Shown: piece by piece, positions 1-6,580 of the stretch | Position numbering within the stretch: position 1 is the stretch's first letter | Layout: each line of letters opens with the position of its first letter | From: an uncultured Butyricicoccus sp. | GTDB lineage: Bacteria; Bacillota; Clostridia; Oscillospirales; Butyricicoccaceae | Direction of reading: 5' to 3' | Length of the DNA: 9,582 nt | NCBI GenBank assembly: GCA_910584935.1 | Contig: CAJUDU010000084.1 | Location: 1-9,582, forward strand | Notes under the pieces: model-generated | Told to the model about the DNA's origin: nothing | The model's database searches: none | The model's input: the letters and a program-made list of their open reading frames with translations, nothing else | Position numbers and translations under genes: made by a program

Positions 1-1
1 G

Positions 2-76
2 TATCATATTTCGATTGCATGTGATTTGAGAGGAGCTTTAATCAGTGGTTCCTTAGCGCAATGGGCTTGCACATAA
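2..76 (+). CDS. 3' end of an unidentified rightward gene (partial)
   Basis: One frame is open from the left edge to a TAA at 74-76 and encodes 24 residues ending in ISGSLAQWACT. The other two plus-strand frames hit stops by base 34. The stop is followed within 10 nt by a strong stem-loop terminator (82-113), the expected arrangement for a real gene end. The tail is too short to assign a family, and it could be chance. No function is proposed. Confidence 0.4.
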   Translation, partial: YHISIACDLRGALISGSLAQWACT

Positions 77-81
77 ATGGG

Positions 82-113
82 AAAAAACCCGCAGTCGGCA
101 GACTGCGGGTTTT
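82..113. terminator. Bidirectional intrinsic terminator
   Basis: Bases 84-96 pair with 101-113 in an uninterrupted 13-bp stem (AAAACCCGCAGTC and its complement) around the tetraloop GGCA. The A run at 82-87 gives a six-U tract on the minus strand, so it works best for the leftward amidase gene, whose stop is at 121. On the plus strand TTTT (110-113) follows the GC core and would serve the gene ending at 76. The position between two convergent gene ends fits a shared terminator. Confidence 0.85.
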
Positions 114-120
114 GCATTTG

Positions 121-927
121 TTAAGTATGGTTTTGATAGGATTTACGGTGGCTTGCAAGCGGCATTTGCCGCCGCACAGCCGCTAAACGGCTTAAATCAA
201 AGGAAACGATATGGTTTTCTGGGCGGGTACCAAGCTGCGCAAGCACATCGCCCCATGGGGATACAGCGATAGAGTGAGCATAAGAATGGTAAGTTGCCTG
301 CCAGTCCAATGCACTGGAAACGCCAGCCATAAATATTTGGTTATCCGCGGCACGGGCACGGAATAACAGTTCCCAATGTGCGGGGCCGGTGCGCTGGTTA
401 AAGCAGGCGGGGACAAAAATCACATCCGCGCCAGCCTCCGCGGTTTCCAAAGCATATTCTGGGAAGCGGATATCATAACAAATCATCAGCCCGCACCGGC
501 AAAAGGGGGTATCAAAGGTGGTAATACCATGCCCTGGGCAAAAGGAATCCGATTCACGGAAAGCGGGTTTTCCTTCAAATGCGACGTCAAAAAGGTGGGC
601 TTTACGGTGGCGGGCAATCTGCGCGCCATCCGGCGCAAAGACAAAGGAGGTGTTATAGAGATGTTCCCCCTCGCATTCGGGCACCGAACCGGCAACCAGG
701 TAAAGGTTATGTGCTCGCGCAAGGGCAGATAATTGCTGCCAGCGTTTGCCGCCTTGCGGCTGGGCATATTGCGCAAATATACTAGGGTCATAAGGGCAGC
801 AGAACATTTCCGGCAAAACGGCAATATCTGCGCCTTGCTGGGCAGCCCAGCGGATACAGCTTGCAGCGGTACGCATATTGGTGGTTTCATCCGCACAAAC
901 TGCGGTTTGCAGCAAAGCAACGTGCAT
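121..927 (-). CDS. Nit2/omega-amidase-like carbon-nitrogen hydrolase
   Basis: This is a 268-residue nitrilase-superfamily protein. The Glu-Lys-Cys catalytic triad is visible as E40 (VLPEMF), K109 (HRKAHLFD) and C150 (GLMICYDIRFPE). The KAHLFD block, the FNQRTGPAHWELL segment (about 176-188) and the length all resemble Nit2/omega-amidases. These cytoplasmic enzymes hydrolyse alpha-ketoglutaramate or alpha-ketosuccinamate to the keto acid and ammonia after glutamine or asparagine transamination. The start at 927 is chosen because the protein then begins MHVALLQTAV, as the family does, and AAGGGAG lies about a dozen bases upstream. An in-frame extension to 1005 would run through a palindromic intergenic region. 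It is the last gene of the leftward run, 155 bp after the thioredoxin gene, with no clear promoter of its own. The exact substrate is inferred; a broader amidase role is possible. Confidence 0.88.
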   Translation of the reverse strand: MHVALLQTAVCADETTNMRTAASCIRWAAQQGADIAVLPEMFCCPYDPSIFAQYAQPQGGKRWQQLSALARAHNLYLVAGSVPECEGEHLYNTSFVFAPDGAQIARHRKAHLFDVAFEGKPAFRESDSFCPGHGITTFDTPFCRCGLMICYDIRFPEYALETAEAGADVIFVPACFNQRTGPAHWELLFRARAADNQIFMAGVSSALDWQATYHSYAHSIAVSPWGDVLAQLGTRPENHIVSFDLSRLAAVRRQMPLASHRKSYQNHT

Positions 928-950
928 AATGTAAGCATCTCCCTTCCTTT

Positions 951-1075
951 GTGGGGCTTTGCCCCACACCCCAGCCTTCCGCAGGCAGCGCCAAAGGGAT
1001 ATCATCCCTTTGGAAACCCTGGCGGTGTTGGTCTGCCCTGAATAAGGGAGGGCAGACCAACACCGCCCTTTTTTT
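951..1075. repeat. Intergenic array of consecutive palindromes
   Basis: Four inverted repeats follow one another between the thioredoxin and amidase genes. They are GTGGGGC-TTT-GCCCCAC (951-967), a short GCCT/AGGC pair (974-986), CCAAAGGGA/TCCCTTTGG (991-1013) and a perfect 19-bp stem (1021-1039 with 1049-1067). The block fills most of the gap, is richer in G and C than the flanking genes, and encodes nothing. It resembles a compound intergenic repeat of the REP or miniature-element type. Only one copy is in the window, so the repeat nature is inferred. Confidence 0.6.
1021..1075 (+). terminator. Strong stem-loop with plus-strand U tract
   Basis: Bases 1021-1039 pair perfectly with 1049-1067 (19 bp) around a 9-nt loop, and the plus strand continues CTTTTTTT (1068-1075). 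This is the form of an intrinsic terminator for rightward transcription, although both neighbouring genes read leftward. On the minus strand an A run precedes the stem and no U run follows. It may therefore block antisense RNA, or weakly slow leftward transcription between thioredoxin and amidase. Confidence 0.65.
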
Positions 1076-1082
1076 GAAAGGA

Positions 1083-1388
1083 TTAATTGATCAAGGCGAG
1101 CAATTCTTCCAGCGGGATTATACCTACACTGCGGTTTGCTTCTTTGCCGTTTTTCAGTACAACAACCGTTGGGATAGACATCACCCGGAAACGTTCCGCA
1201 AGGGCAGGCTGTTCATCAATGTTCAGTTTGGCGACAATCGCACGCCCTTCCAGTTTTTTTGCGGCTTCCTCGACAATGGGCGAAAACATGGTGCATGGCA
1301 TACACCAGACTGCCCAGAAATCAATCAGTACAGGCAAACCAGTGTTGACGGTTTCGTCAAAATTCTCCTGGGTTAAATGGATAATCAT
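1083..1388 (-). CDS. Thioredoxin with CMPC active site
   Basis: This is a 101-residue single-domain thioredoxin with no signal peptide, so it is probably cytoplasmic. It shows the buried Asp D23 (LIDFWA), the redox motif W28-C29-M30-P31-C32, the cis-proline P73 (SIPTVVV) and the following KNG and G89 blocks. Canonical thioredoxins carry CGPC; here the glycine is methionine, which should shift redox potential or partner choice. The codons read TGT ATG CCA TGC, so this is not a frame artefact. AAGGAGG at 1400-1406 precedes the ATG. It lies 30 nt after the SGNH gene with no terminator between, so it is probably cotranscribed with the acylation genes. It could be a general protein disulfide reductase or a dedicated partner; the sequence does not decide. 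Confidence 0.92.
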   Translation of the reverse strand: MIIHLTQENFDETVNTGLPVLIDFWAVWCMPCTMFSPIVEEAAKKLEGRAIVAKLNIDEQPALAERFRVMSIPTVVVLKNGKEANRSVGIIPLEELLALIN

Positions 1389-1418
1389 CTTTTAGATTTC
1401 CTCCTTCTTTTAATACAT

Positions 1419-2501
1419 TTAATAATTGGGGTCTAAGATGCGAACCCGCCTGGGATGCTCCCGCAAAGACATGGGGAACATACTGTCAAAATCATAGTTT
1501 TCCGCAAGATTGCGGAAAAATGCGTGCATCGCAGGGCGGATTTCTTCGGTCACACCAGGATTTTGCGCCATATATTCGGCAAGATAGCGGCTGATTTCCC
1601 CGGAAAAATGCACTTCATCGGTATAATTGCCAAGCGGGATGGTCACTTCATCTATCGCGAAACAATAATAATGGATATTTTCATATGGCGGCAGTTCTGT
1701 CAGCAGCCGGTCGTATAATGCCATAACAGCGGCATAGGTGCCGTCACGAAATACCCTGTCCCAATACAGCATACTATATGGCGGTGTAAACAGGTAAAAT
1801 TCCGTATTCGGATGGGCTTTGACAAAATCCAGTACGCATTTTAAATTGCGGTCAATGATTGCGTCATAAGCGTCAGCCGGTTCTGGGGTTTCGTTCCAAT
1901 CCGGACGCACATAACTCCATAATGAATGTTCATGCGAAAATTCATATTTGGTGTCCCAAGTGAAAGCGTCATCCAAAGTTTCCCCTGTGCCACGCAGTGT
2001 GGCAAGCATACTTTCCCCGCATTGTTCCAACAAAACATCTTTATTAAACAGGTATTTGACATCGTCAAAGGGGTTTTCGTTGTATAAATATTGCGGTAAT
2101 GGTGTTGGTTCTTTGTCATATGGGCTCATCAGCAAATTAGGGTCAAGACTCCAGAAAACCCGTTTCACATCATTGCGGGAAAAACACAAATTAAGTGCGG
2201 TTTGAAAATCTGAAAAACAGCCGCCGGGAAACGTTAATTTCACCGTTTGTGCGTCAAAAAGTGCGTTAAATTGCGAAGGGCGGAAGTTTGCTGTGACTGA
2301 TGAACCGATAATTACAGTATCATAGTCCAAATTACGCGCAAGCCCAGCGTTTTGATATCGTTCATTTAAATAAACTGCTTTGACTGGTTCAAATGGCATA
2401 TGGTAATGGAAAGATGGGTCAATGACAGCCACAAGCGCACCGGACAGCAAAAGCAAAGACAAAAGACCGGCAAGCATACCGGTGAGGTATTTTTTATACA
2501 T
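1419..2501 (-). CDS. Membrane-anchored SGNH/DltD-like protein, MBOAT partner
   Basis: This 360-residue protein has a short basic N-terminus and one hydrophobic segment (about 6-28), so the rest is expected outside the membrane. The downstream domain carries SGNH-hydrolase landmarks. VIIGSSVTANF places the likely nucleophile at S68, and TDEVHFSG gives the Asp-His pair D295/H298. Proteins of this kind (DltD, AlgX/AlgJ, PatB) act next to MBOAT acyltransferases and transfer or remove acyl groups on cell-wall or exported polysaccharides. Its start codon lies 9 nt after the MBOAT stop, and the Shine-Dalgarno site (GAGGTGG) overlaps that stop, so translation is coupled. It is not a clear DltD, because no dltA or dltC lies nearby, and the polymer acylated is unknown. 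Confidence 0.75.
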   Translation of the reverse strand: MYKKYLTGMLAGLLSLLLLSGALVAVIDPSFHYHMPFEPVKAVYLNERYQNAGLARNLDYDTVIIGSSVTANFRPSQFNALFDAQTVKLTFPGGCFSDFQTALNLCFSRNDVKRVFWSLDPNLLMSPYDKEPTPLPQYLYNENPFDDVKYLFNKDVLLEQCGESMLATLRGTGETLDDAFTWDTKYEFSHEHSLWSYVRPDWNETPEPADAYDAIIDRNLKCVLDFVKAHPNTEFYLFTPPYSMLYWDRVFRDGTYAAVMALYDRLLTELPPYENIHYYCFAIDEVTIPLGNYTDEVHFSGEISRYLAEYMAQNPGVTEEIRPAMHAFFRNLAENYDFDSMFPMSLREHPRRVRILDPNY

Positions 2502-2510
2502 AAAACCACC

Positions 2511-3971
2511 TCAGAAGGTAAAATAAAGGAAGGTACTGACGCCGGATAAGGAAAGAATCGACCAGAATAAAAGCAGGGTTGCGGCAACGCACAGCGAAGG
2601 CTTTGGCTGGAAATTTTTTAGGCGCTGCTGCATATTTTGCGGGAAAACAGCACCAGCAAGCGCTGCCAGCACAAAAAAGATGCAAACCACTGTGGCAAAA
2701 GTTTCCTTGCTGAATGGTAAAAGCTGCTGCAAACAGGAAAATTCCGTAATCATAAAGCAGTCGGTCAAATCGGCAGGCAATGCGCCAAATCCGCCCATTA
2801 CTGTGCGGGATAAAAGCTGTCCGGCAGCGGCGATACTTGGTGCGCGGAAAAAGACCCAACAGAGATTGACAAACACAAATGTCAGCAGCCATGCCGGCAA
2901 AAGCGGCAAATGGCGTTTGGTATGTGCTTTCAGCACACGGCAAACCACCATGGCAATGCCATGCAGCGCACCCCATAACACAAAAGTCCAAGCTGCGCCA
3001 TGCCATAAACCGGAAAGTAAAAAGATGATTAAGGTATTGATACAGGTGTGTATCAACCCATGGCGGCTTCCGCCGAGTGGGATATACACATATTGGGTGA
3101 AAAAGCGGGTCATAGTTATATGCCAGCGCTTCCAGAAATCCGCGATATCGCGGGCGCGGTACGGCGAGTCAAAGTTCATAGGCAATTCGATGTTAAAACA
3201 AAGGGCAACGCCGGATGCCATATCGCTGTACCCAGCGAAATCAAAATAAAGCTGCAAACTATAAGCGAGGATAACAAGGATTGCGGCAGGGATATTTAAG
3301 TCATTCAGGTGGTTCCAGCCCCAATCAGCAGCTGCGCCAAACGTATCCGCGACCAATACTTTTTTGAAAAGCCCAAAGGAAAAAGCAGTCAGTCCGCGGG
3401 ACAAATTGCGGGCAGAAGGCACCCAATTTGCCCGGCTTTGGATTTGCGGCAGGATTTCTGAATGAAACGCAATCGGCCCGCTGGTGACATAGGGGAAAAA
3501 CGAAGCATACAGCGCATATTCCGGCAGGGTATATGTTGGAGCAGTACCACGGCGAGTGTCAACAAGATAGGAAATTTGCTGGAATGTGAAAAAACTGATG
3601 CCAAGCGGTAAAAGCAATTGTATCGGGTCATAACCCTGCCCGGTAAGCAGCGCGATATTTTCCATGAAAAAGTTCATGTATTTAAAAATACCTAGCGTCA
3701 AAAGGTTTAAAAATATTCCGCAAACCAGCAAAATGCTTTTGGTGCGGCGGTATGGTGTTGCTGAAATTGCGGTGCTGAACAAATAGTTCAGCAAAATGCT
3801 GCCAAGCAGCACAGGCACAGAACGCAAATCATTTGCGGCATAAAACCAAAATGACATGGCAAGCAGAAAATACTGCGCGTAGCGTGGGCGGGTAAAATGA
3901 TGCAGCACAAAATAACCCGCAATGCCAAAAGGCAGGAATACAAAAATAAAGAAATAAGAGTTAAATAGCAT
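2511..3971 (-). CDS. MBOAT family membrane O-acyltransferase (AlgI/DltB-like)
   Basis: This is a 486-residue polytopic membrane protein. It starts MLFNSYFFIFVFLPF, a typical AlgI/PatA-type N-terminus, and carries the family blocks YFDFAGYSDMASG, DIADFWKRWHITMT (H284) and SGLWHGAAWTFVLWG. H324 in the last block is the conserved MBOAT histidine. Such proteins carry an acyl group, usually acetyl, across the membrane for O-acylation of exopolysaccharide, peptidoglycan or teichoic acid. The ATG at 3971 is chosen over a GTG at 4004 because GGAG lies 11 nt upstream and because the mapped -10 box (4007-4012) would put the transcript start near 4000, after that GTG. It is the first gene of the leftward operon. 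The family call is sure; the substrate is unknown. Confidence 0.92.
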   Translation of the reverse strand: MLFNSYFFIFVFLPFGIAGYFVLHHFTRPRYAQYFLLAMSFWFYAANDLRSVPVLLGSILLNYLFSTAISATPYRRTKSILLVCGIFLNLLTLGIFKYMNFFMENIALLTGQGYDPIQLLLPLGISFFTFQQISYLVDTRRGTAPTYTLPEYALYASFFPYVTSGPIAFHSEILPQIQSRANWVPSARNLSRGLTAFSFGLFKKVLVADTFGAAADWGWNHLNDLNIPAAILVILAYSLQLYFDFAGYSDMASGVALCFNIELPMNFDSPYRARDIADFWKRWHITMTRFFTQYVYIPLGGSRHGLIHTCINTLIIFLLSGLWHGAAWTFVLWGALHGIAMVVCRVLKAHTKRHLPLLPAWLLTFVFVNLCWVFFRAPSIAAAGQLLSRTVMGGFGALPADLTDCFMITEFSCLQQLLPFSKETFATVVCIFFVLAALAGAVFPQNMQQRLKNFQPKPSLCVAATLLLFWSILSLSGVSTFLYFTF

Positions 3972-4006
3972 AATGAATACCGCTCCGAAGTTTGGTGCTT
4001 TCACCT

Positions 4007-4035
4007 ATTATAGCACACTTGCCGCCGGTTGACAA
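4007..4035 (-). promoter_or_regulatory. Sigma-A promoter for the acyltransferase operon
   Basis: On the minus strand TTGTCA (4030-4035, 5 of 6 to consensus) and TATAAT (4007-4012, perfect) are 17 bp apart. The predicted start near 4000 gives a leader of about 29 nt before the MBOAT ATG. The -35 box overlaps the -35 box of the oppositely directed promoter. Confidence 0.75.
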
Positions 4036-4058
4036 ACAACATGAGCAGGCGTTATCAT
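4029..4058 (+). promoter_or_regulatory. Sigma-A promoter for the 4105 HD-domain gene
   Basis: TTGACA (4029-4034, perfect) and TATCAT (4053-4058, 5 of 6) are separated by 18 bp. The predicted start near 4065 leaves about 40 nt before the ATG, including AGGAGG at 4089-4094. It shares five bases of its -35 element with the leftward promoter. Confidence 0.7.
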
Positions 4059-4104
4059 AAACGATAGTAAAAACTGATTTTATATTGCAGGAGGAATCAT
4101 AAAA

Positions 4105-4671
4105 ATGACTCGTGAACAGGCTTGGGAACTGCTGACAACGTATAATAAAGAAGCGTTTCATTTGCGTCACGCTGTCACTGTAGAAGGTGTGATGCGTTAT
4201 TTTGCCCAAACGCTTGGTTATGCGGATGAAGCGGATTTTTGGGCAAATGTCGGTTTACTGCATGATTTGGATTTTGAAATGTATCCAGAGCAGCATTGTG
4301 TCAAATCACAGCAGCTCATGCGGGACCATGGCGTGGATGAAAAAACCATCCATGCAACCGCAAGCCATGGCTGGGGGATTACTGTGGAAATAAAACCAGA
4401 ACATCTAATGGAGAAAATATTATTTGCTTGTGATGAACTGACCGGGCTGATTGGCGCGGCAGCACTGATGCGCCCATCCAAAAGTGTGCAGGATATGGAG
4501 CTGAAAAGCCTGAAAAAGAAATATAAAGACAAAAAATTTGCAGCAGGCTGTTCCCGTGAAATCATTGCGAAAGGGGCGGAACTGCTTGGTTGGGAGCTGG
4601 ATGAACTGTTTACCAAGACACTCGAAGCCATGCGCAGTGACGAAGCTCGCGTGCAGGAAATCTGTGGATAG
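4105..4671 (+). CDS. HD-domain hydrolase (HDIG-type), small soluble
   Basis: This 188-residue soluble protein shows the metal-binding HD pattern. H22 (LRHAVTVEG), H53-D54 (GLLHDLDFE), further histidines at H64, H83 and H88, and D110 (FACDELTG) fit the H...HD...D layout of metal-dependent phosphohydrolases. Members act on nucleotides or other phosphate monoesters and diesters; the substrate cannot be read from the motif. A lysine-rich stretch (about 136-143, KKKYKDKK) lies in the C-terminal third. AGGAGG sits 10 nt before the ATG. The gene reads away from the acyltransferase operon and is 217 bp upstream of the importer, which has its own promoter, with no clear terminator between. It is unrelated in sequence to the second HD gene at 7353-7877 beyond the shared motif. 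Confidence 0.8.
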   Translation: MTREQAWELLTTYNKEAFHLRHAVTVEGVMRYFAQTLGYADEADFWANVGLLHDLDFEMYPEQHCVKSQQLMRDHGVDEKTIHATASHGWGITVEIKPEHLMEKILFACDELTGLIGAAALMRPSKSVQDMELKSLKKKYKDKKFAAGCSREIIAKGAELLGWELDELFTKTLEAMRSDEARVQEICG

Positions 4672-4781
4672 GAATATGCAGGATTTTGCTGAAAACGTCA
4701 ATTATGCAGCCTTTTACGCATAAATATTCATCACGATGGGCATATGAACAAAAATATATGCGGAAATCCTGATAGTTTTCG

Positions 4782-4795
4782 CAAGTCATGACTTG
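4782..4795. promoter_or_regulatory. Perfect 14-bp palindrome, candidate operator
   Basis: CAAGTCATGACTTG is its own reverse complement across all 14 bases. Its right end shares three bases with the -35 box (4793-4798) of the importer promoter. A dimeric repressor bound here would block polymerase. No regulator gene is nearby, and the binding protein is unknown. Confidence 0.5.
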
Positions 4796-4820
4796 ATATT
4801 CGTCTGGAAGCGTGTATAAT
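4793..4820 (+). promoter_or_regulatory. Sigma-A promoter for the amino acid importer operon
   Basis: TTGATA (4793-4798, 5 of 6) and TATAAT (4815-4820, perfect) lie 16 bp apart. The predicted start near 4827 gives a leader of about 60 nt ahead of the binding-protein ATG at 4889. Confidence 0.75.
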
Positions 4821-4837
4821 AATACCTGTAACCAAAA

Positions 4838-4870
4838 AGAAGGGCATGGCGTTTTGCTTTTTGCCCTTTT
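4838..4870 (+). other. Stem-loop in the importer mRNA leader
   Basis: AGAAGGGCA (4838-4846) can pair with TGCCCTTTT (4862-4870) through one G-U pair, around a 15-nt loop that contains a small GC/GC pair. The stem ends 2 nt before the AGGAGG (4873-4878) of the binding-protein gene. The TTTT is part of the stem and no further U run follows, so this is not a clear attenuator. It may protect the 5' end or affect ribosome access. Confidence 0.4.
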
Positions 4871-4888
4871 ACAGGAGGAAAGTAAATA

Positions 4889-5755
4889 ATGAAAAAGAAA
4901 TTCTCATTGGCGCTGGCAGCAATGATGCTCGCTGGCGTATTGACCGCCTGCGGCGGCAATGGCGGCGGGAATGCTGCAACAGGTTCTAACCCATCGTCAG
5001 GTAGCGGCGCGGCTTCCAGCGCTGCGTCCGGCAGTGAAACCCCAACCATTGACGCAATCAAAGCAAAAGGCGAAATTGTTATGCTGACCAATGCACAGTT
5101 CCCGCCGTTTGAATATCTTGGCGATGATGGTTCGGTGCAGGGTGTTGACCCGGATATTGCGCAGGCAGTTGCGGATAAAATCGGCGTGGAATTAAAAATT
5201 GTCGATATGGATTTTGACGGCATTATTGACGCGCTGAAAGCTGGCAAGGGTGACTTTGCTGCGGCAGGTATGACCATTACTGAAGAACGTCTTAAGGAAG
5301 TTGACTTTTCAGATGAATATGTTACATCTTCCCAGATGGTTGTTGTGCCGGCAGGTTCTGACTTGAAAGCCGATGACGCTATGCTTTCTGGCAAGAATAT
5401 TACTGTGCAGGAAGGCACAACCGGCGACTGGTACGCTTCTGGCGATACCGAAACCACAGGTTCCGAAATTAAGGATGCCCAGGTGCTCAGGTACAAATCT
5501 GCGGTAGAAGCGGGTATGATGCTGGCACAGGGCAAGGCAGACGCAATGATTGTTGACCAGAAGCCTGCCGAAGCCATTGTTGCAGCGCAGGGCGGCAAGC
5601 TGGTATTATTGCCGGAAAAACTGACTGATGAACATTATGCGTTTGCAATCCAGAAAGGGCAGGAAGATTTGCAGGCTGTGATTAATGAAGTGCTGAAAGA
5701 ATATAACGGCGAAAAAGTTGATGAACTAATCACCCAGCATATGGGTATTGAGTAA
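4889..5755 (+). CDS. Polar amino acid ABC transporter, substrate-binding lipoprotein
   Basis: This 288-residue protein has a lipoprotein signal: a basic start, a hydrophobic stretch and the lipobox L18-T19-A20-C21, so the mature protein is anchored at C21 outside the membrane. A Gly/Ser/Ala-rich linker (about 22-50) leads into a family 3 solute-binding domain (about 53-288). Landmarks are NAQFPPFEYLGDDG, GVDPDIAQAVADKIG, FAAAGMTITEERLKEVDFS (R134 is placed to hold the alpha-carboxylate), VQEGTTGDWY and DAMIVDQKPA. D223 is placed to hold the amino group. This is the standard fold for glutamine, arginine, histidine or cystine importers; the ligand is not certain. AGGAGG at 4873-4878 precedes the ATG. 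It is the first gene of a three-gene importer operon. Confidence 0.93.
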   Translation: MKKKFSLALAAMMLAGVLTACGGNGGGNAATGSNPSSGSGAASSAASGSETPTIDAIKAKGEIVMLTNAQFPPFEYLGDDGSVQGVDPDIAQAVADKIGVELKIVDMDFDGIIDALKAGKGDFAAAGMTITEERLKEVDFSDEYVTSSQMVVVPAGSDLKADDAMLSGKNITVQEGTTGDWYASGDTETTGSEIKDAQVLRYKSAVEAGMMLAQGKADAMIVDQKPAEAIVAAQGGKLVLLPEKLTDEHYAFAIQKGQEDLQAVINEVLKEYNGEKVDELITQHMGIE

Positions 5756-5762
5756 AAATTTT

Positions 5763-5797
5763 AAAACAGCAGGAGCGTATCGCGTCCCTGCTGTTTT
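5763..5797 (+). terminator. Stem-loop between binding protein and permease, partial terminator
   Basis: AAAACAGCAGG (5763-5773) pairs with CCTGCTGTTTT (5787-5797), a perfect 11-bp stem, with a small GCG/CGC pair inside the loop. It starts 8 nt after the binding-protein stop. The U tract is only the four Us at the end of the stem, so read-through is expected. Such hairpins often protect the upstream mRNA and make the binding protein more abundant than its membrane partners. Confidence 0.65.
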
Positions 5798-5830
5798 GCT
5801 ATCAAAATAAAGAAAAGGGGAGATATAACT

Positions 5831-6580
5831 GTGTTCACCCGACTTGCGGCAGCACCAGAGGAATTAACCGGTTTGGCAAAGCTATGGGATCAATTTGATA
5901 CGGCATTTTTAACCAATGGCAGGTGGCAGCTTTATTTTAAAGGGTTGCTGAAAACATTGGAACTGGCGGCGGGCGCTGTCATTTTAGGCATTGTCATCGG
6001 CATTATCATTGCCATCATAAAAGTCAGCGCTCAACAGAGCCGTGACAATGGCAAACATAATTTGGTGCTGATGATTGCGGAAAAAATCTGCAATTTATAC
6101 TTAACCATTATCCGTGGCACACCGGTTATGCTGCAATTGCTGATTATTTATGGCGGCGTATTTGTCAGCATGACAGATGGTACATTGGCGGGTATTGTAG
6201 GGTTTGGCATCAATTCAGGCGCATATGTCGCTGAGATTATCCGTGCGGGCATCCAGTCGATTGACCGCGGGCAGACCGAAGCAGGACGTTCGCTTGGGCT
6301 GACTTCCGGCATGACCATGCGGCTGATTATTATGCCGCAGGCGATTCGGAATATCCTGCCTGCGCTGTTTAATGAATTTATTACATTGCTGAAAGAAACT
6401 TCTGTGGCGGGGTATATTGCGGTCAATGAAGTGGTCAAAATGGCAAATGGCATCAAGGCTAAGATATTTAATATTATGCCGCTGATGATTACCGCTGTAT
6501 TTTATCTCATTATGGTCATTGGACTGACCCAGCTGCAAAAAGTGATTGAAAGGAGGCTGCACGAAAGTGATCGACGTTAA
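5831..6580 (+). CDS. Polar amino acid ABC transporter, permease
   Basis: This 249-residue integral membrane protein belongs to the HisM/GlnP permease family. It has a soluble N-terminal stretch (about 1-36), then hydrophobic segments near 42-63 and 98-126, and a C-terminal one near 214-232. The RGTPVMLQLLI block (95-105) and the EAA loop (E150-A-G...G157...MPQ 168-170), which docks on the ATPase, are clear. The start is a GTG with AGGGGAG at 5816-5822, 8 nt upstream. Only one permease is encoded, so the channel is probably a homodimer. The reading frame overlaps the start of the ATPase gene by 14 nt, a sign of coupled translation. Confidence 0.93.
   Translation: MFTRLAAAPEELTGLAKLWDQFDTAFLTNGRWQLYFKGLLKTLELAAGAVILGIVIGIIIAIIKVSAQQSRDNGKHNLVLMIAEKICNLYLTIIRGTPVMLQLLIIYGGVFVSMTDGTLAGIVGFGINSGAYVAEIIRAGIQSIDRGQTEAGRSLGLTSGMTMRLIIMPQAIRNILPALFNEFITLLKETSVAGYIAVNEVVKMANGIKAKIFNIMPLMITAVFYLIMVIGLTQLQKVIERRLHESDRR

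Noticed and set aside
928..1005. N-terminal extension of the amidase to 1005
   Set aside because: The extra 26 residues run into the palindromic intergenic block and do not resemble the family; the start at 927 has a good ribosome binding site.
2494..3006. A 170-codon open frame on the minus strand inside the MBOAT gene
   Set aside because: It lies in a shifted frame within a well-supported membrane protein and has no recognisable motif or separate ribosome binding signal.
4029..4035. The TTGACAA heptamer as a repressor operator
   Set aside because: It is not palindromic and is fully explained as overlapping -35 hexamers of two promoters.
4672..4790. A terminator after the first HD-domain gene
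   Set aside because: Only weak pairings are present (GCATAT/ATATGC at 4740-4761 and a long-range CAGGATTT/AAATCCTG pair at 4679-4771), with no GC-rich stem plus U tract.
4838..4870. A riboswitch in the importer leader
   Set aside because: The leader is only about 60 nt and contains one simple stem; no conserved riboswitch core can be seen.
4786..5598. A 270-codon open frame on the minus strand opposite the binding-protein gene
   Set aside because: It is antisense to a clear lipoprotein gene, is dominated by Ser, Ala and Pro from codon mirroring, shows no domain, and would cross the importer promoter.
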